64,000 bases of DNA from Ruminococcaceae bacterium UBA3818 (GCA_002369315.1 DFDW01000030.1:56848-120847); one strand, 5' to 3'; positions 16,753 to 24,296 are shown, counted from the stretch's first letter. Numbers and translations are program-made. The notes: generated by a model not told the origin, from the letters alone.

Positions 16753-17056
16753 ATTTCAGCATAATCTCTCTATCCTCAGCGCCGAGCATATAAGCACCCT
16801 TGGCAAAAGCATCCCTTGCAAGAAGCTCTGCTACATCAACCCTATCGAACAGCATCCATATTTCTTTCTCTTTCGGAGTCAGTTCATGGCTATGGTCAAA
16901 CAAATGCTCAAGTCCCAATCCTTCAAGCAATGCCGACTTTGCTGCTTTGTATTCCTCAGCTCTGCCAACATATTCGTCGTTCCTTTCCTTGGAAAATGCC
17001 TCGATATTGTCAGCTCTCAGATGCTCGTAATACTCGTCCATAAAGATTCTATCCAT
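16751..17056 (-). CDS. hypothetical 101-aa protein downstream of integrase
   Basis: A soluble, acidic, largely helical protein of 101 residues that I do not recognise. It starts MDRIFMDEYY and contains LTPKEKEIWMLFDRVD near its middle. ATG 17056 is supported by GGAGGT 8 bases upstream. It lies 85 bases beyond the integrase stop on the same strand, the last gene before the left attachment site, where ICE-type elements often carry small accessory genes. A hairpin of AAAAGGATCTGCCC/GGGCAGACCCTTTT type (about 17087-17134) separates it from the integrase. Confidence 0.65.
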   Translation of the reverse strand: MDRIFMDEYYEHLRADNIEAFSKERNDEYVGRAEEYKAAKSALLEGLGLEHLFDHSHELTPKEKEIWMLFDRVDVAELLARDAFAKGAYMLGAEDREIMLK

Positions 17057-17086
17057 ACTCGTTGACCTCCATAACAAAAAAATAAG

Positions 17087-17134
17087 GGCAGACCCTTTTA
17101 CAGCTATTGTAGCTATGTAAAAGGATCTGCCCTT
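17087..17134 (-). terminator. intrinsic hairpin after integrase
   Basis: AAGGGCAGACCCTTTTACA (17087-17101) and its near-complement TGTAAAAGGATCTGCCCTT (17116-17134) form a long stem. Reading leftward it is followed by ATTTTTTTGTT, a terminator for the integrase transcript. Confidence 0.75.
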
Positions 17135-17141
17135 GCAGTTA

Positions 17142-18515
17142 CTATAATGTTTTTGCCAGCGACTTCAGGAGTGCTGCCATTTCCGGATTTTGCAGAAGCT
17201 TCAGAAGAAGTTCTTTATCATCAGCGGAGCTTTCCGTTGCGGCTGGTTGAACCGGCTCAGGCGTTGCCTGTCTGCCTGAGTAGAACGCAGCTTCCATTCT
17301 TTCAGCGTTCAGTCTGCGGTCATCGTCGATGATATGGGAGTAAACATCCGCTACCATCTTGACCTGTGCATGACCGGAATCGCCTTGAACGGATTTCATA
17401 TCGCCGCCGTTCAGCTTCAGCTTGTAAGTGATACTGGAATGTCGGAGACTATGGAAAACCACTTTCGGCAGTCCCTTCTCCTCAATCAGCTTATTGAAAG
17501 CACGGTTGATAACCTGCCCCTCAATCGGCTTGCCATTGGAAGAACAGAAAACCAGATTGAAGTCTACGAACTCGTCACCGAAAAGGTCTTTCAGTTCTTC
17601 GATGTCAGCCTTTCGCTGTACCAACATTTCCGCTACGGTTTTCGGTAAGAACACCTTGCGGACACTTGTTTTGGTCTTAGGAGTTTTGAGAACCAATGCG
17701 GTATGCGTACTGGCGAAGGTCGGTGGGAACTTGAACATGATGTCCTTACCGTCCAGATCTGCCATCGCTTCACGATTTACTCTCTGCAACTCCTTTTCAA
17801 CGAAGATGCTTGCCTGACCAAGTTCAATACTGGTGGGGGAAATGTCAATACAGTCCCAGGTAAGCCCCAGAAGCTCGCCCATTCGCAGGGAACAGGAGAA
17901 GGCAAGGTTAATAGCCAGACGAAGAATATCATCGTCACAGGCTTCCAGAGCCTTCTGGAGCACTTCTGCTGTCCAGATATCCCTGGTCTTGTGTTCTTCT
18001 TTCGGCAGCGTAGCGTGCTCCACAGGGTTTCTGGTCATCAATTCCCACTTGACCGCTTGATTGAAAGCATTTCGCAATGTCTTGTGAACCTCTCGGACAG
18101 TATGCGGAGTCAGATATTCTGTACGGGCTTTTACATACTTAGAAGAAACCGCTTTGACAGAAAGCAAATCTCGGTAATACTTGTCCATGATTCTCGGCGT
18201 GACATCCTCCAGCTTCATATCACCGATGAGGGGACGAATATAGTTTGCAATCAGGCTCTTTCTGCTTTCATAGGTAGACATCGCCCAGGTGTTCACACCA
18301 TAGATTGACATATACTCATCCAAAAGATCATTGACGGTTTTAGCAGAAGGGGGAATAAAGGTTCCGGACTCCTGCTCATATTCAACCTGCAACTTCCTTT
18401 TCTTTGCTTCGGCATTCGTTTCAAAGGTTTCCCACTTCTGACGCTTGTTGCCGTTCTCATCGGTGTATGTATAAACTACGGAATACTTCTTTTTTCTCTT
18501 AACGATGGATGCCAT
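17142..18515 (-). CDS. tyrosine-type site-specific integrase
   Basis: A 457-residue integrase of the Tn916/ICE type that cuts and rejoins DNA at the tRNA-Arg core. It has an N-terminal arm-binding domain (MASIVKRKKKYSVVYTYTDE, with three basic strands), a SAM-like core-binding domain (about 55-160) and a catalytic domain. The catalytic set is R in SLRMGELLGLTW, HSLRHSSIT (H-x-x-R), GH in DSGHAQVKMV and Y in ADVYSH. All are present, so it is probably active. The C-terminal tail is Pro/Ala/Glu-rich. ATG 18515 has AAGGAG 8 bases upstream and follows the excisionase-like gene by 4 bases, so the two are coupled. Position beside the left attachment site fits. Confidence 0.94.
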   Translation of the reverse strand: MASIVKRKKKYSVVYTYTDENGNKRQKWETFETNAEAKKRKLQVEYEQESGTFIPPSAKTVNDLLDEYMSIYGVNTWAMSTYESRKSLIANYIRPLIGDMKLEDVTPRIMDKYYRDLLSVKAVSSKYVKARTEYLTPHTVREVHKTLRNAFNQAVKWELMTRNPVEHATLPKEEHKTRDIWTAEVLQKALEACDDDILRLAINLAFSCSLRMGELLGLTWDCIDISPTSIELGQASIFVEKELQRVNREAMADLDGKDIMFKFPPTFASTHTALVLKTPKTKTSVRKVFLPKTVAEMLVQRKADIEELKDLFGDEFVDFNLVFCSSNGKPIEGQVINRAFNKLIEEKGLPKVVFHSLRHSSITYKLKLNGGDMKSVQGDSGHAQVKMVADVYSHIIDDDRRLNAERMEAAFYSGRQATPEPVQPAATESSADDKELLLKLLQNPEMAALLKSLAKTL

Positions 18516-18519
18516 AAAA

Positions 18520-19146
18520 TCAACTCCTTTCCAATCCATCCTCCGCTACCAGCCGGTAACGGTTTTGGTTCTGATACCACTTCATAAAGCTCTCTTTTGT
18601 GGCTCGGTTGTGTCTGCCAACTCGGATAAGCTCAAAGCAGCCCTTGGCGGCTATGCCATATACATTCTGCCGATGAACTCCGAGCATTCTTGCAATCTCC
18701 GGTAGCCCGTAGGTTACAGCCACAATCTCCGCATCCTTTTCCTGATCCTCGATTGTACGGTAATCACTTTGTGAAGCATACCAGCGTTCAAAGCTGTCCT
18801 TAGTAATTCTTCGCTTGCCCAGCACCTCTACGATTTCAAAGTGACCTTTGGCAATCAGCTCATAAGCAGTCGCTTCCTTTAGACCAAGGCGCTGACCAAG
18901 CTCCTCAACAGAATATGTAGTTTTCTTCAATTCCTCTCCGGGAGGGGTTCCATCAACCTTTTGATATTTGAACTGATTGGCATACCAACTCTCGAAGCTG
19001 TCGATCATCACCCTCATGTTGCCGCCGACAGTAATGGTCTTGAAATAGTTTTTCTTGATGAGCCAGTACGACTCAGTTTTGCAGAGACCAAGTAATCTAC
19101 CCATTTCAGGAACAGACATACTCGTGCGTTTTCTCGCATTTTCCAT
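18520..19146 (-). CDS. triple excisionase-type HTH protein
   Basis: A 208-residue protein built of three tandem winged-HTH units of the excisionase/DNA-binding type, at about residues 9-62, 76-131 and 143-200. Each has the pattern S/GLPEMGRLLGL--TxxYxLIxKxxF-xIxVG-xxRxxxDSFExWYxxQxxY, ending SFESWYANQ, SFERWYASQ and SFMKWYQNQ. Xis proteins usually have one such unit. This one could bend DNA at several sites to direct excision, or act as a regulator. It is translationally close to the integrase (4-base gap). Confidence 0.8.
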   Translation of the reverse strand: MENARKRTSMSVPEMGRLLGLCKTESYWLIKKNYFKTITVGGNMRVMIDSFESWYANQFKYQKVDGTPPGEELKKTTYSVEELGQRLGLKEATAYELIAKGHFEIVEVLGKRRITKDSFERWYASQSDYRTIEDQEKDAEIVAVTYGLPEIARMLGVHRQNVYGIAAKGCFELIRVGRHNRATKESFMKWYQNQNRYRLVAEDGLERS

Positions 19147-19264
19147 CCAAATAACCTCCTATGTAAAAATGTAGCCATGTGTTTTCTTGTCATGGCTACA
19201 TTTTATCGAACTCCTGATTTATTTTGAAGTTTGTCGCTGGGTAGCACGACATCCTTGACAAATC

Positions 19265-19501
19265 TCAATTTTGGTGATCCAACCACTCATCAAAGCTCTT
19301 TTTGGAGATTCTGATGCTGCCGCCGATGCGGACACTGTGAAAGGCATTCTTCTTTACGAGGTTGTATGCGCTGGTTCTGCTGATACCCAGGATGTCTTGG
19401 ATTTCATCAACCGTATAGGTTCTTTTATCAAACTGGCCTGCGGATGCAGCCAGAGTTTCTTCTGTACGCTGATTCATAGCAGCGATTCTTTCTTCAAACA
19501 T
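19265..19501 (-). CDS. excisionase-like helix-turn-helix protein
   Basis: A 78-residue protein with a single winged HTH of the excisionase family: YTVDEIQDILGISRTSAYNL, then RIGGSIRISKKSFDEWLD. It resembles one repeat unit of the neighbouring triple protein. The probable role is control of excision or of integrase expression. ATG 19501 lies 6 bases after the stop of the truncated ABC gene, which overlaps its ribosome site region (AAGGAGTGAACATAA). Confidence 0.8.
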   Translation of the reverse strand: MFEERIAAMNQRTEETLAASAGQFDKRTYTVDEIQDILGISRTSAYNLVKKNAFHSVRIGGSIRISKKSFDEWLDHQN

Positions 19502-19507
19502 TTATGT

Positions 19508-19780
19508 TCACTCCTTGGGATTCTTTCTGTATTTATATGCTGCGGAGCCGGTTTGCTTTTTAAGCTGCTCCATAGCCAAACTAATGCCATACAGCGTGAA
19601 ATCGCCAGAAGTCGGCTCCTGCAATCCGCAGATCAGTCGGATCAGGGTTGTCTTACCAGCGCCGTTCTTTCCCACGAAGCCATAGATAGAGCCTTTGGGA
19701 ACGTTCATGGTAAGACCGTTCAGAGCCTGAAAGTTTTTATACTTTTTTGTCAGGCTGTTTGTTTGCAAAATATAGTTCAT
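19508..19780 (-). pseudogene. truncated ABC transporter ATP-binding protein (N-terminal 90 aa)
   Basis: Residues 1-78 match the start of a BcrA/lantibiotic-immunity-type ABC ATPase: TKKYKNFQALNGLTMNVPKG and Walker A GKNGAGKTTLIR (about 38-49). The frame then ends at codon 90 before the Q-loop, signature and Walker B motifs, with an unrelated tail (AAYKYRKNPKE). ATG 19780 has a ribosome site GGAGGTAACACACT. It cannot work as an ATPase. The promoter region with four CTTGAC repeats upstream suggests it once headed a response-regulator-controlled transporter operon. Confidence 0.82.
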
Positions 19781-19822
19781 AGTGTGTTACCTCCTTTGAT
19801 GACCCAAGTTTACAAAACAAAA

Positions 19823-19863
19823 GTCAAGAAAGTGGTCAAGAAAAACGTCAAGATTTCGTCAAG
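19823..19863 (-). promoter_or_regulatory. four CTTGAC direct repeats, candidate response-regulator operator
   Basis: GTCAAG on the plus strand occurs at 19823, 19835, 19847 and 19858 (spacings 12, 12, 11), reading as CTTGAC direct repeats toward the truncated ABC gene. Helically phased direct repeats are typical of OmpR-type regulators that control bacitracin/lantibiotic transporters. Confidence 0.55.
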
Positions 19864-19982
19864 ATTTTTGATCAGTCATTATATACATATGTAGATTATT
19901 GATTTTTTGTTTTAGAAATATTATTATAATAATGGTAGTTTATCGTATTTTGTAATTATATTTCTCGAAAGGTATTGATGAT

Positions 19983-21086
19983 ATGAAAAATAAAAACACA
20001 ATAATTATCACTGAAGAAATGATAAATTCGGACCCATACGGTTATACATATAAAGAAATTTGTGATTGCGTTGGAGAAAAAAAAGCTCGATCGCTTATGC
20101 ATGCCCTTTATAAGGAAAAGCCCCAAAAGAAATATCAAACAATGAGCATTAATGATATTTATAATGGCGGTGACACAAGAAAATACTCTTTCAAATTAAA
20201 GGATGGTTACTGCGTTGAAACTGTTTGCATAAAGAGAAAAACAGGTGTAACTGTATGTGTTAGTACAATGGTAGGATGTCCTGTCGGTTGTATTTTTTGT
20301 GCATCTGGAAGTAATGGATTTATAAGAAATTTAACTCCTTCCGAAATTGTGCAACAAGTAACATTACTGAAGGAAAAAGTCAACAGAATTGTATATATGG
20401 GAATGGGTGAACCATTTTTTAATTATGATAATGTAATTAAGTCAATTCATATACTAAGAGATAGAAATGGGCTTAATTTCCCCACAGATGGAATTAATAT
20501 TTCGACAGTAGGTCCTTTAGAACAATTAAAAAAAATAAGAGAAGAACATCTGAAGATACAACTCACCCTCTCTCTTCATGCAACAAATCAAAGAACAAGA
20601 GATATAATTATACCTCACATGAAAGGTTATGACATAAATAAGATTGTTGAATCTGTTTTATCATATTCGGAAAGACATAACAGAAAAGTAACAATTGCTT
20701 ATTTATTGATTCCTGGTCTAAATGATAAAGCAACTGATGTACGTCAATTAGGAAGATGGTTTCGTGAGAAAAATGTTTTGATAAATCTTTTGCAATATAA
20801 TGATACCGCAAATTGCAATATTAACAGGCCAAACAAACAACAATTAGTTGCATTTAAATTGCGACTTGAAGCGGCTGGTTTAGAAGTAAAAATGAGAGAA
20901 TCACGAGGTAATAACATCAAAGCTGCCTGCGGTCAGTTGGTTAGTAACACAAACGAGAAGAATAAGCAACACAATTCAATGGGGAAGGATTTAGGTTTTC
21001 ACAATCGTTCAAAAAGCAAGAAAGAGAATCCTAAAAGCAAGCACAAAAATACATTTTCTAAAATTAATTACAAAACAAAACACTAA
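19983..21086 (+). CDS. RlmN/Cfr-family radical SAM RNA methyltransferase, element-borne
   Basis: The family methylates A2503 of 23S rRNA (RlmN at C2, Cfr at C8 giving multi-drug resistance). The 367 residues carry the cluster motif CPVGCIFC (about 100-107), the conserved cysteine of VTVCVST used for methyl transfer, YMGMGEPFFNYDNV, and the C-terminal KAACGQL with the second catalytic Cys. GMGEPxxNYDNV is closer to RlmN than to Cfr. A Lys/Asn-rich basic tail of some 40 residues follows, beyond the usual end. Very AT-rich DNA points to recent transfer. ATG 19983 has AAAGG upstream. Whether it is resistance or housekeeping cannot be told from sequence. Confidence 0.82.
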   Translation: MKNKNTIIITEEMINSDPYGYTYKEICDCVGEKKARSLMHALYKEKPQKKYQTMSINDIYNGGDTRKYSFKLKDGYCVETVCIKRKTGVTVCVSTMVGCPVGCIFCASGSNGFIRNLTPSEIVQQVTLLKEKVNRIVYMGMGEPFFNYDNVIKSIHILRDRNGLNFPTDGINISTVGPLEQLKKIREEHLKIQLTLSLHATNQRTRDIIIPHMKGYDINKIVESVLSYSERHNRKVTIAYLLIPGLNDKATDVRQLGRWFREKNVLINLLQYNDTANCNINRPNKQQLVAFKLRLEAAGLEVKMRESRGNNIKAACGQLVSNTNEKNKQHNSMGKDLGFHNRSKSKKENPKSKHKNTFSKINYKTKH

Positions 21087-21164
21087 ATTAACCGTATTTT
21101 GTTTGTGATGCATAGGCGATCTGTTTTTTTGTCTATCAACAATTAGAGTTACAAGGAATCTATT

Positions 21165-21478
21165 ATGGAATATAAATGTTTATCCGATTTTTTGTTTAAA
21201 GGAGAAAATAAAAATATTAATATAAGTGTGAGCAAAAATAGTCCAGTTAATGCCTCCTTAAGTTTGGATGGATACAAACATTCAATGGTTCAAATAATAG
21301 CATTAACTATTGCACTCAAAATGAAGACTGTTATTGTTAATCCACCTATAGTAAGTGATACATATGTTTTTATCGCAATAATAAATGAACTAGGTGGTAC
21401 TGCAAAAATATATAACAAACGTTTGTTTATTGACGCAAGTACCATATGTAATGCCAACATTCCTTTCTTTTTAGGAAA
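21165..21478 (+). pseudogene. MurA-like enolpyruvyl transferase, 5' fragment
   Basis: The N-terminal part of a MurA/AroA-fold enolpyruvyl transferase: ISVSKNSPVNASLSLDGYKHS (compare the KNaaL start of MurA), VNPPIVSDTY and ELGGTAKIYNKRLFID. The frame reads into the inserted cassette and stops at 21494. Removing the cassette and one target copy joins FFLG to KCIHGSMYLCPALL at 22745, restoring a continuous reading frame. This shows the gene was intact before insertion. It is AT-rich like the upstream radical SAM gene and lies 78 bases after it on the same strand. Confidence 0.8.
21470..21478 (+). repeat. target-site duplication, left copy
   Basis: TTTAGGAAA, repeated at 22745-22753 on the other side of the cassette (8 or 9 bp depending on how the ends are drawn). 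Confidence 0.85.
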
Positions 21479-21502
21479 TCTCTGTCCGAGATAAGTATTG
21501 GT
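21479..21502 (+). repeat. cassette terminal inverted repeat, left
   Basis: TCTCTGTCCGAGATAAGT plus ATTGGT. It matches the reverse complement of 22720-22743 at 23 of 24 positions. Confidence 0.88.
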
Positions 21503-21582
21503 GAATAAAAATATTCCTATAGGTAGGATAATTATCGACAAAGAAATTTTCTCTGGAGTGGGAAAAGCAGACCAAAGTATGC

Positions 21583-21588
21583 TATAAT
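21583..21588 (+). promoter_or_regulatory. extended -10 promoter of cassette
   Basis: TGCTATAAT (TATAAT at 21583-21588) forms an extended -10 element 45 bases before the leader peptide. No clear -35 box is seen. Confidence 0.65.
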
Positions 21589-21632
21589 GCAATAAAATAG
21601 TTATACAAACTTGAATTTGAGGAGGTGATAAG

Positions 21633-21659
21633 ATGACAGCATATATGAGATTAAGATAA
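21633..21659 (+). CDS. leader peptide MTAYMRLR
   Basis: An 8-codon ORF (ATG ACA GCA TAT ATG AGA TTA AGA TAA) with a strong ribosome site GAGGAGGTGAT (21620-21630). The C-terminal MRLR matches the Arg-Leu-Arg macrolide-arrest motif known from ErmD-type leaders (MTHSMRLR...). It precedes an attenuator in front of the rRNA methyltransferase gene, so drug-induced ribosome stalling here is the likely inducer. Confidence 0.82.
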   Translation: MTAYMRLR

Positions 21660-21733
21660 TACCGCGAGTTGTGTTGCGGTACATCCGTATTACATAACTC
21701 GCTTTCGGGCAAGAATGTAATAATGGAGGATGT
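21660..21733 (+). promoter_or_regulatory. translational attenuator controlling rlmA-like gene
   Basis: Helix 1 is TACCGC (21660-21665) with GCGGTA (21676-21681), starting at the leader stop codon. Helix 2 is ACATCC (21681-21686) with GGATGT (21728-21733) plus TATTACAT (21688-21695) with ATGTAATA (21715-21722), which buries the GGAGG ribosome site. The competing helix is GCGAGTTGTGT (21664-21674) with ACATAACTCGC (21692-21702). A ribosome stalled on the leader would open helix 1, allow the competing helix, and free the ribosome site. Confidence 0.75.
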
Positions 21734-21734
21734 C

Positions 21735-22565
21735 ATGAATAAAATTATTAGATTTAATGACAGCGAAAAGCTTTTTCGTTGTCCAATATGTAAACGAAAG
21801 TTAAAGATGGTAGGCAATAGTTTGCTGTGTAGTAATAAGCATTGTTTCGATATTTCTAAATTAGGATATGTGAATTTTGCATTAAATCAAAAGCAATCTA
21901 AGCATTATAGCAGAACTTCTTTTGAAAGCAGAATGGATATTTTAGAAAAGGGATACTATTCACATATTCTTACGGAGATAACACATATATTGAGCAAGCT
22001 TGAAAACATAACAACTATTCTTGATGTCGGATGTGGTGAAGGATATTATTCTAGAAAAATCAAAGAACTATTTCAAGCAGATATAGTTGCTTTTGATATT
22101 TCAAAAGATGCCATTTCCCTTGCTTCAAAAAGAGACGGTAGTAAGTCTATAAAGTGGTTTGTGGGTGATTTGGAAAATATGCCAATTAGAGACCACTCAG
22201 TAGACTGTATACTGGACATATTTACACCAGCTAATTATTTGGAGTTCAATAGAGTTCTGACGGATAGCGGCTATATTGTAAAGGTTATTCCTGGGAATAA
22301 ACATCTGATGGAGTTCAGAAACATTGCAAAAGAACATTTGAAAAATCAAGAGTATTCCAATGAGAATGTGATTAACTTATTCAAGAAGCAGTATTCTGTT
22401 ATTTACCAAAAAAGAGTTTCAGAATCATATGAAATGCCGTTAGAGGATATTAAAATTTTTGCAGACATGACCCCACTGCTCTTCCATGTAGATAAAACTG
22501 AGATTGATTTCAAAAAGCTAAAAACTTTGACGATTGATGCAGAGATATTTGTGGGAAGTCTATAA
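21735..22565 (+). CDS. RlmA-family 23S rRNA (guanine-N1) methyltransferase, probable macrolide resistance
   Basis: RlmA-I and RlmA-II/TlrB enzymes methylate G745 or G748 in helix 35 of 23S rRNA, and the latter contributes to tylosin-type macrolide resistance. The 276 residues show an N-terminal zinc finger (RCPICKRKL...LLCSNKHCFD), the FDISKLGYVNF segment, a SAM loop ILDVGCGEGYYS (about 99-110), VAFDISKDAI, and a C-terminal helical part with the conserved MTP. ATG 21735 has GGAGG 5 bases upstream, inside the attenuator. Presence of a macrolide-type leader peptide argues for inducible resistance rather than housekeeping. Base modified is unproven. Confidence 0.83.
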   Translation: MNKIIRFNDSEKLFRCPICKRKLKMVGNSLLCSNKHCFDISKLGYVNFALNQKQSKHYSRTSFESRMDILEKGYYSHILTEITHILSKLENITTILDVGCGEGYYSRKIKELFQADIVAFDISKDAISLASKRDGSKSIKWFVGDLENMPIRDHSVDCILDIFTPANYLEFNRVLTDSGYIVKVIPGNKHLMEFRNIAKEHLKNQEYSNENVINLFKKQYSVIYQKRVSESYEMPLEDIKIFADMTPLLFHVDKTEIDFKKLKTLTIDAEIFVGSL

Positions 22566-22637
22566 CGCTTGAAACTTTCAGTTTGACGGAGCAACAAATT
22601 CCAATTTGTTGAACTGAATAGCACATACTGACCGATA

Positions 22638-22669
22638 GGAACAAGGATGAAATATACCTTGTTCCTTTT
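22638..22669 (+). terminator. terminator of rlmA-like gene
   Basis: GGAACAAGG (22638-22646) pairs with CCTTGTTCC (22657-22665), followed by TTTT. Confidence 0.88.
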
Positions 22670-22719
22670 CGTTTACCCAGGGCATTCATAGAAAATGAAT
22701 AAACAGGTCAGTTATGCAT

Positions 22720-22743
22720 ACCAACACTTATCTCGGACAGAGA
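22720..22743 (-). repeat. cassette terminal inverted repeat, right
   Basis: ACCAAC followed by ACTTATCTCGGACAGAGA, the inverted counterpart of 21479-21502. The last cassette base is 22744. Confidence 0.88.
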
Positions 22744-22744
22744 C

Positions 22745-22753
22745 TTTAGGAAA
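22745..22753 (+). repeat. target-site duplication, right copy
   Basis: TTTAGGAAA, identical to 21470-21478. Confidence 0.85.
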
Positions 22754-23514
22754 GTGTATTCATGGTTCTATGTATTTGTGCCCGGCGCTATTAATTGCAT
22801 TAGGAAAATTTGAATATTATGGTTCTGGAGGTTGTCAAATTGGTGATTCGATAGATTCACATAATAGACCATTTTCTCATATTGCTTCAGTGATTGAATG
22901 TTTTAATCACAAAATAAGTATAGAATCTAATAGAATAATAGGTAATTTTGGTGACAATAGCGATATAACCGAGTTAGATATAAAAAATTTTTCATACTCT
23001 AGCGAAGATTTGAGTGGACCGCTTGTAGGAGGGGCCACTAAAACGGCATTACTTTTATCTGTTAACAAACAAAAATTTATCATAAAAAATCCATATTTAA
23101 AAACGGATGTCTATGATATGATTGATTTTTTGCGCTTAATAGGTAAAAAAATTGACATCTCTGATAATTCTATTGTCTGCAGTGGAAATGTTATGGCTTC
23201 TTCCAATCAGTATATTGAATTTAATCTAACTCAATGCATAAGTGAAATTATAACATATTCCACGTTAGCTTTAATAAATAATACAAATTTGACATTTTTA
23301 GATTTAAACAAGAAAACAATTTCGCTAACTTTAAAACCTGAGATAGATATTCTATTGGCAATGGGAGTATCTATAAAATGGGAAAGAAACAATTTACATA
23401 TACAAAAAAAGGGCGATATCAAAGGCTTAAACATTGAAGTAACCCCTACAACCATCCAAAGTGATCATCAACCTTTTTTTGTTCTGCTTTCTTTATATGG
23501 TTCAACTGATTGCT
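22745..23514 (+). pseudogene. MurA-like enolpyruvyl transferase, 3' fragment
   Basis: Continues the 5' fragment: KCIHGSMYLCPALLI, then YYGSGGCQIGDS, where the cysteine corresponds to the fosfomycin-target Cys115 of MurA (GGCxIG). DLSGPLVGGATKTALLL, TLKPEIDILLAMGVSI and TTIQSDHQPFFVLLSL are further MurA-like blocks. Homology stops near 23510-23515 (GSTDCYI), before the final domain, and the frame runs on in a wrong phase to 23594. The gene was therefore first interrupted by the cassette and also truncated at its 3' end by a fusion with a PHP-phosphatase gene. Which event came first is unknown. Confidence 0.75.
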
Positions 23515-23971
23515 ACATCATTGTAATAACTCCGTTTTTCCTGGTGCAAAAAACTTACCAGAGAATCAAGCAATTTTTGAATATTACGATTTAATGCTTC
23601 AAAGTATCTCTTCGTACTCTTTTCAAGCCATGGCCCACTTAGATTTTCCTCGAAGGTATTTTGATAGTTGGGAAATTCCTGAAAAAACAATTAATTCAAT
23701 CCTTGAGCTAATGATAAAGAAAGAGATTTTATTAGAGATTAATACCTCTTCAATTTCTAATGACTGTACAGAACCATTGCCATCATATAATATTATAAAA
23801 AAATATATTGAGTTAGGCGGAAAAAAAGTTGTGTTAGGGTCAGATGCACATAATTGTTCGTTTTTAGGCAATGGATACGATTGTATTAGAAAAAACCTGC
23901 CTCTAGAATTAGAAATCGGGTATTTTAAAAACCGTGAATTTGTTGGGATAAATTCAAACACTTTTGAATAG
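23510..23971 (+). pseudogene. C-terminal fragment of a PHP-type histidinol-phosphatase-like protein
   Basis: About 150 residues matching the second half of PHP phosphatases (HisK-like): YYDLMLQSI, AMAHLDFPRRYF (metal-ligand His-Asp), LLEINTSS and KKVVLGSDAHN with GSDAH contributing metal ligands. The N-terminal half with the HxHxx motif is missing. The junction with the MurA-like fragment is at about 23510-23515. It cannot form a complete metal site, so activity is unlikely. Confidence 0.7.
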
Positions 23972-24006
23972 AAAATTGTTTGTAATTTTATTTTAGATTT
24001 TGGTGA

Positions 24007-24222
24007 GTTATAACTGAATATAAAATCAATTCTGATGGAACTCTTACCTTAACAGTTGCCATGTTGTCAACAGATCTGAAGACGGACTGTCTATTTGCGC
24101 ATGAAGTTACTGTACGTCCATTAGAGAATGGGAGGTTCCAATATGTAGGAAACAAAGTAACTTACCAGACGGAATATGGTTTGCCTTTCTGTGAGCCACG
24201 AATAACGTGGAACGAACGCTGA
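24007..24222 (+). pseudogene. C-terminal remnant of a DUF6070-type element protein
   Basis: The frame from 24007 to TGA at 24220 has no start codon and reads VITEYKINSDGTLTLTVAML, then STDLKTDCLFAHEVTVRP and a C-terminal ITWNER. I recall this tail from DUF6070-like proteins of Clostridia conjugative elements. The 5' part is absent. Confidence 0.5.
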
Positions 24223-24261
24223 TAATCCTATCCTGGAAATAATCTAAAAATTGACAAAAAT

Positions 24262-24296
24262 AAAGCTGGCAGTTTTGAAACTGCCAGCTTTATTCT
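24262..24296 (+). terminator. strong intrinsic terminator
   Basis: AAAGCTGGCAGTTT (24262-24275) and AAACTGCCAGCTTT (24278-24291) form a 14-bp stem with a two-base loop. Confidence 0.8.

Larger units (their letters stand above)
21478..22744. mobile_element. transposase-less resistance cassette with terminal inverted repeats
   Basis: A 1.27 kb unit bounded by inverted repeats. The left end reads TCTCTGTCCGAGATAAGT, then ATTGGT; the right end, reverse complemented, gives the same 18 bases and then GTTGGT. It is flanked by a TTTAGGAAA duplication and interrupts a MurA-like gene. Inside are a promoter, a leader peptide, an attenuator, an rlmA-like methyltransferase gene and a terminator, but no transposase. 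It resembles a MITE or mobile cassette moved in trans. The transposase family is unknown to me; an 8-9 bp duplication is compatible with several IS families. Confidence 0.87.
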
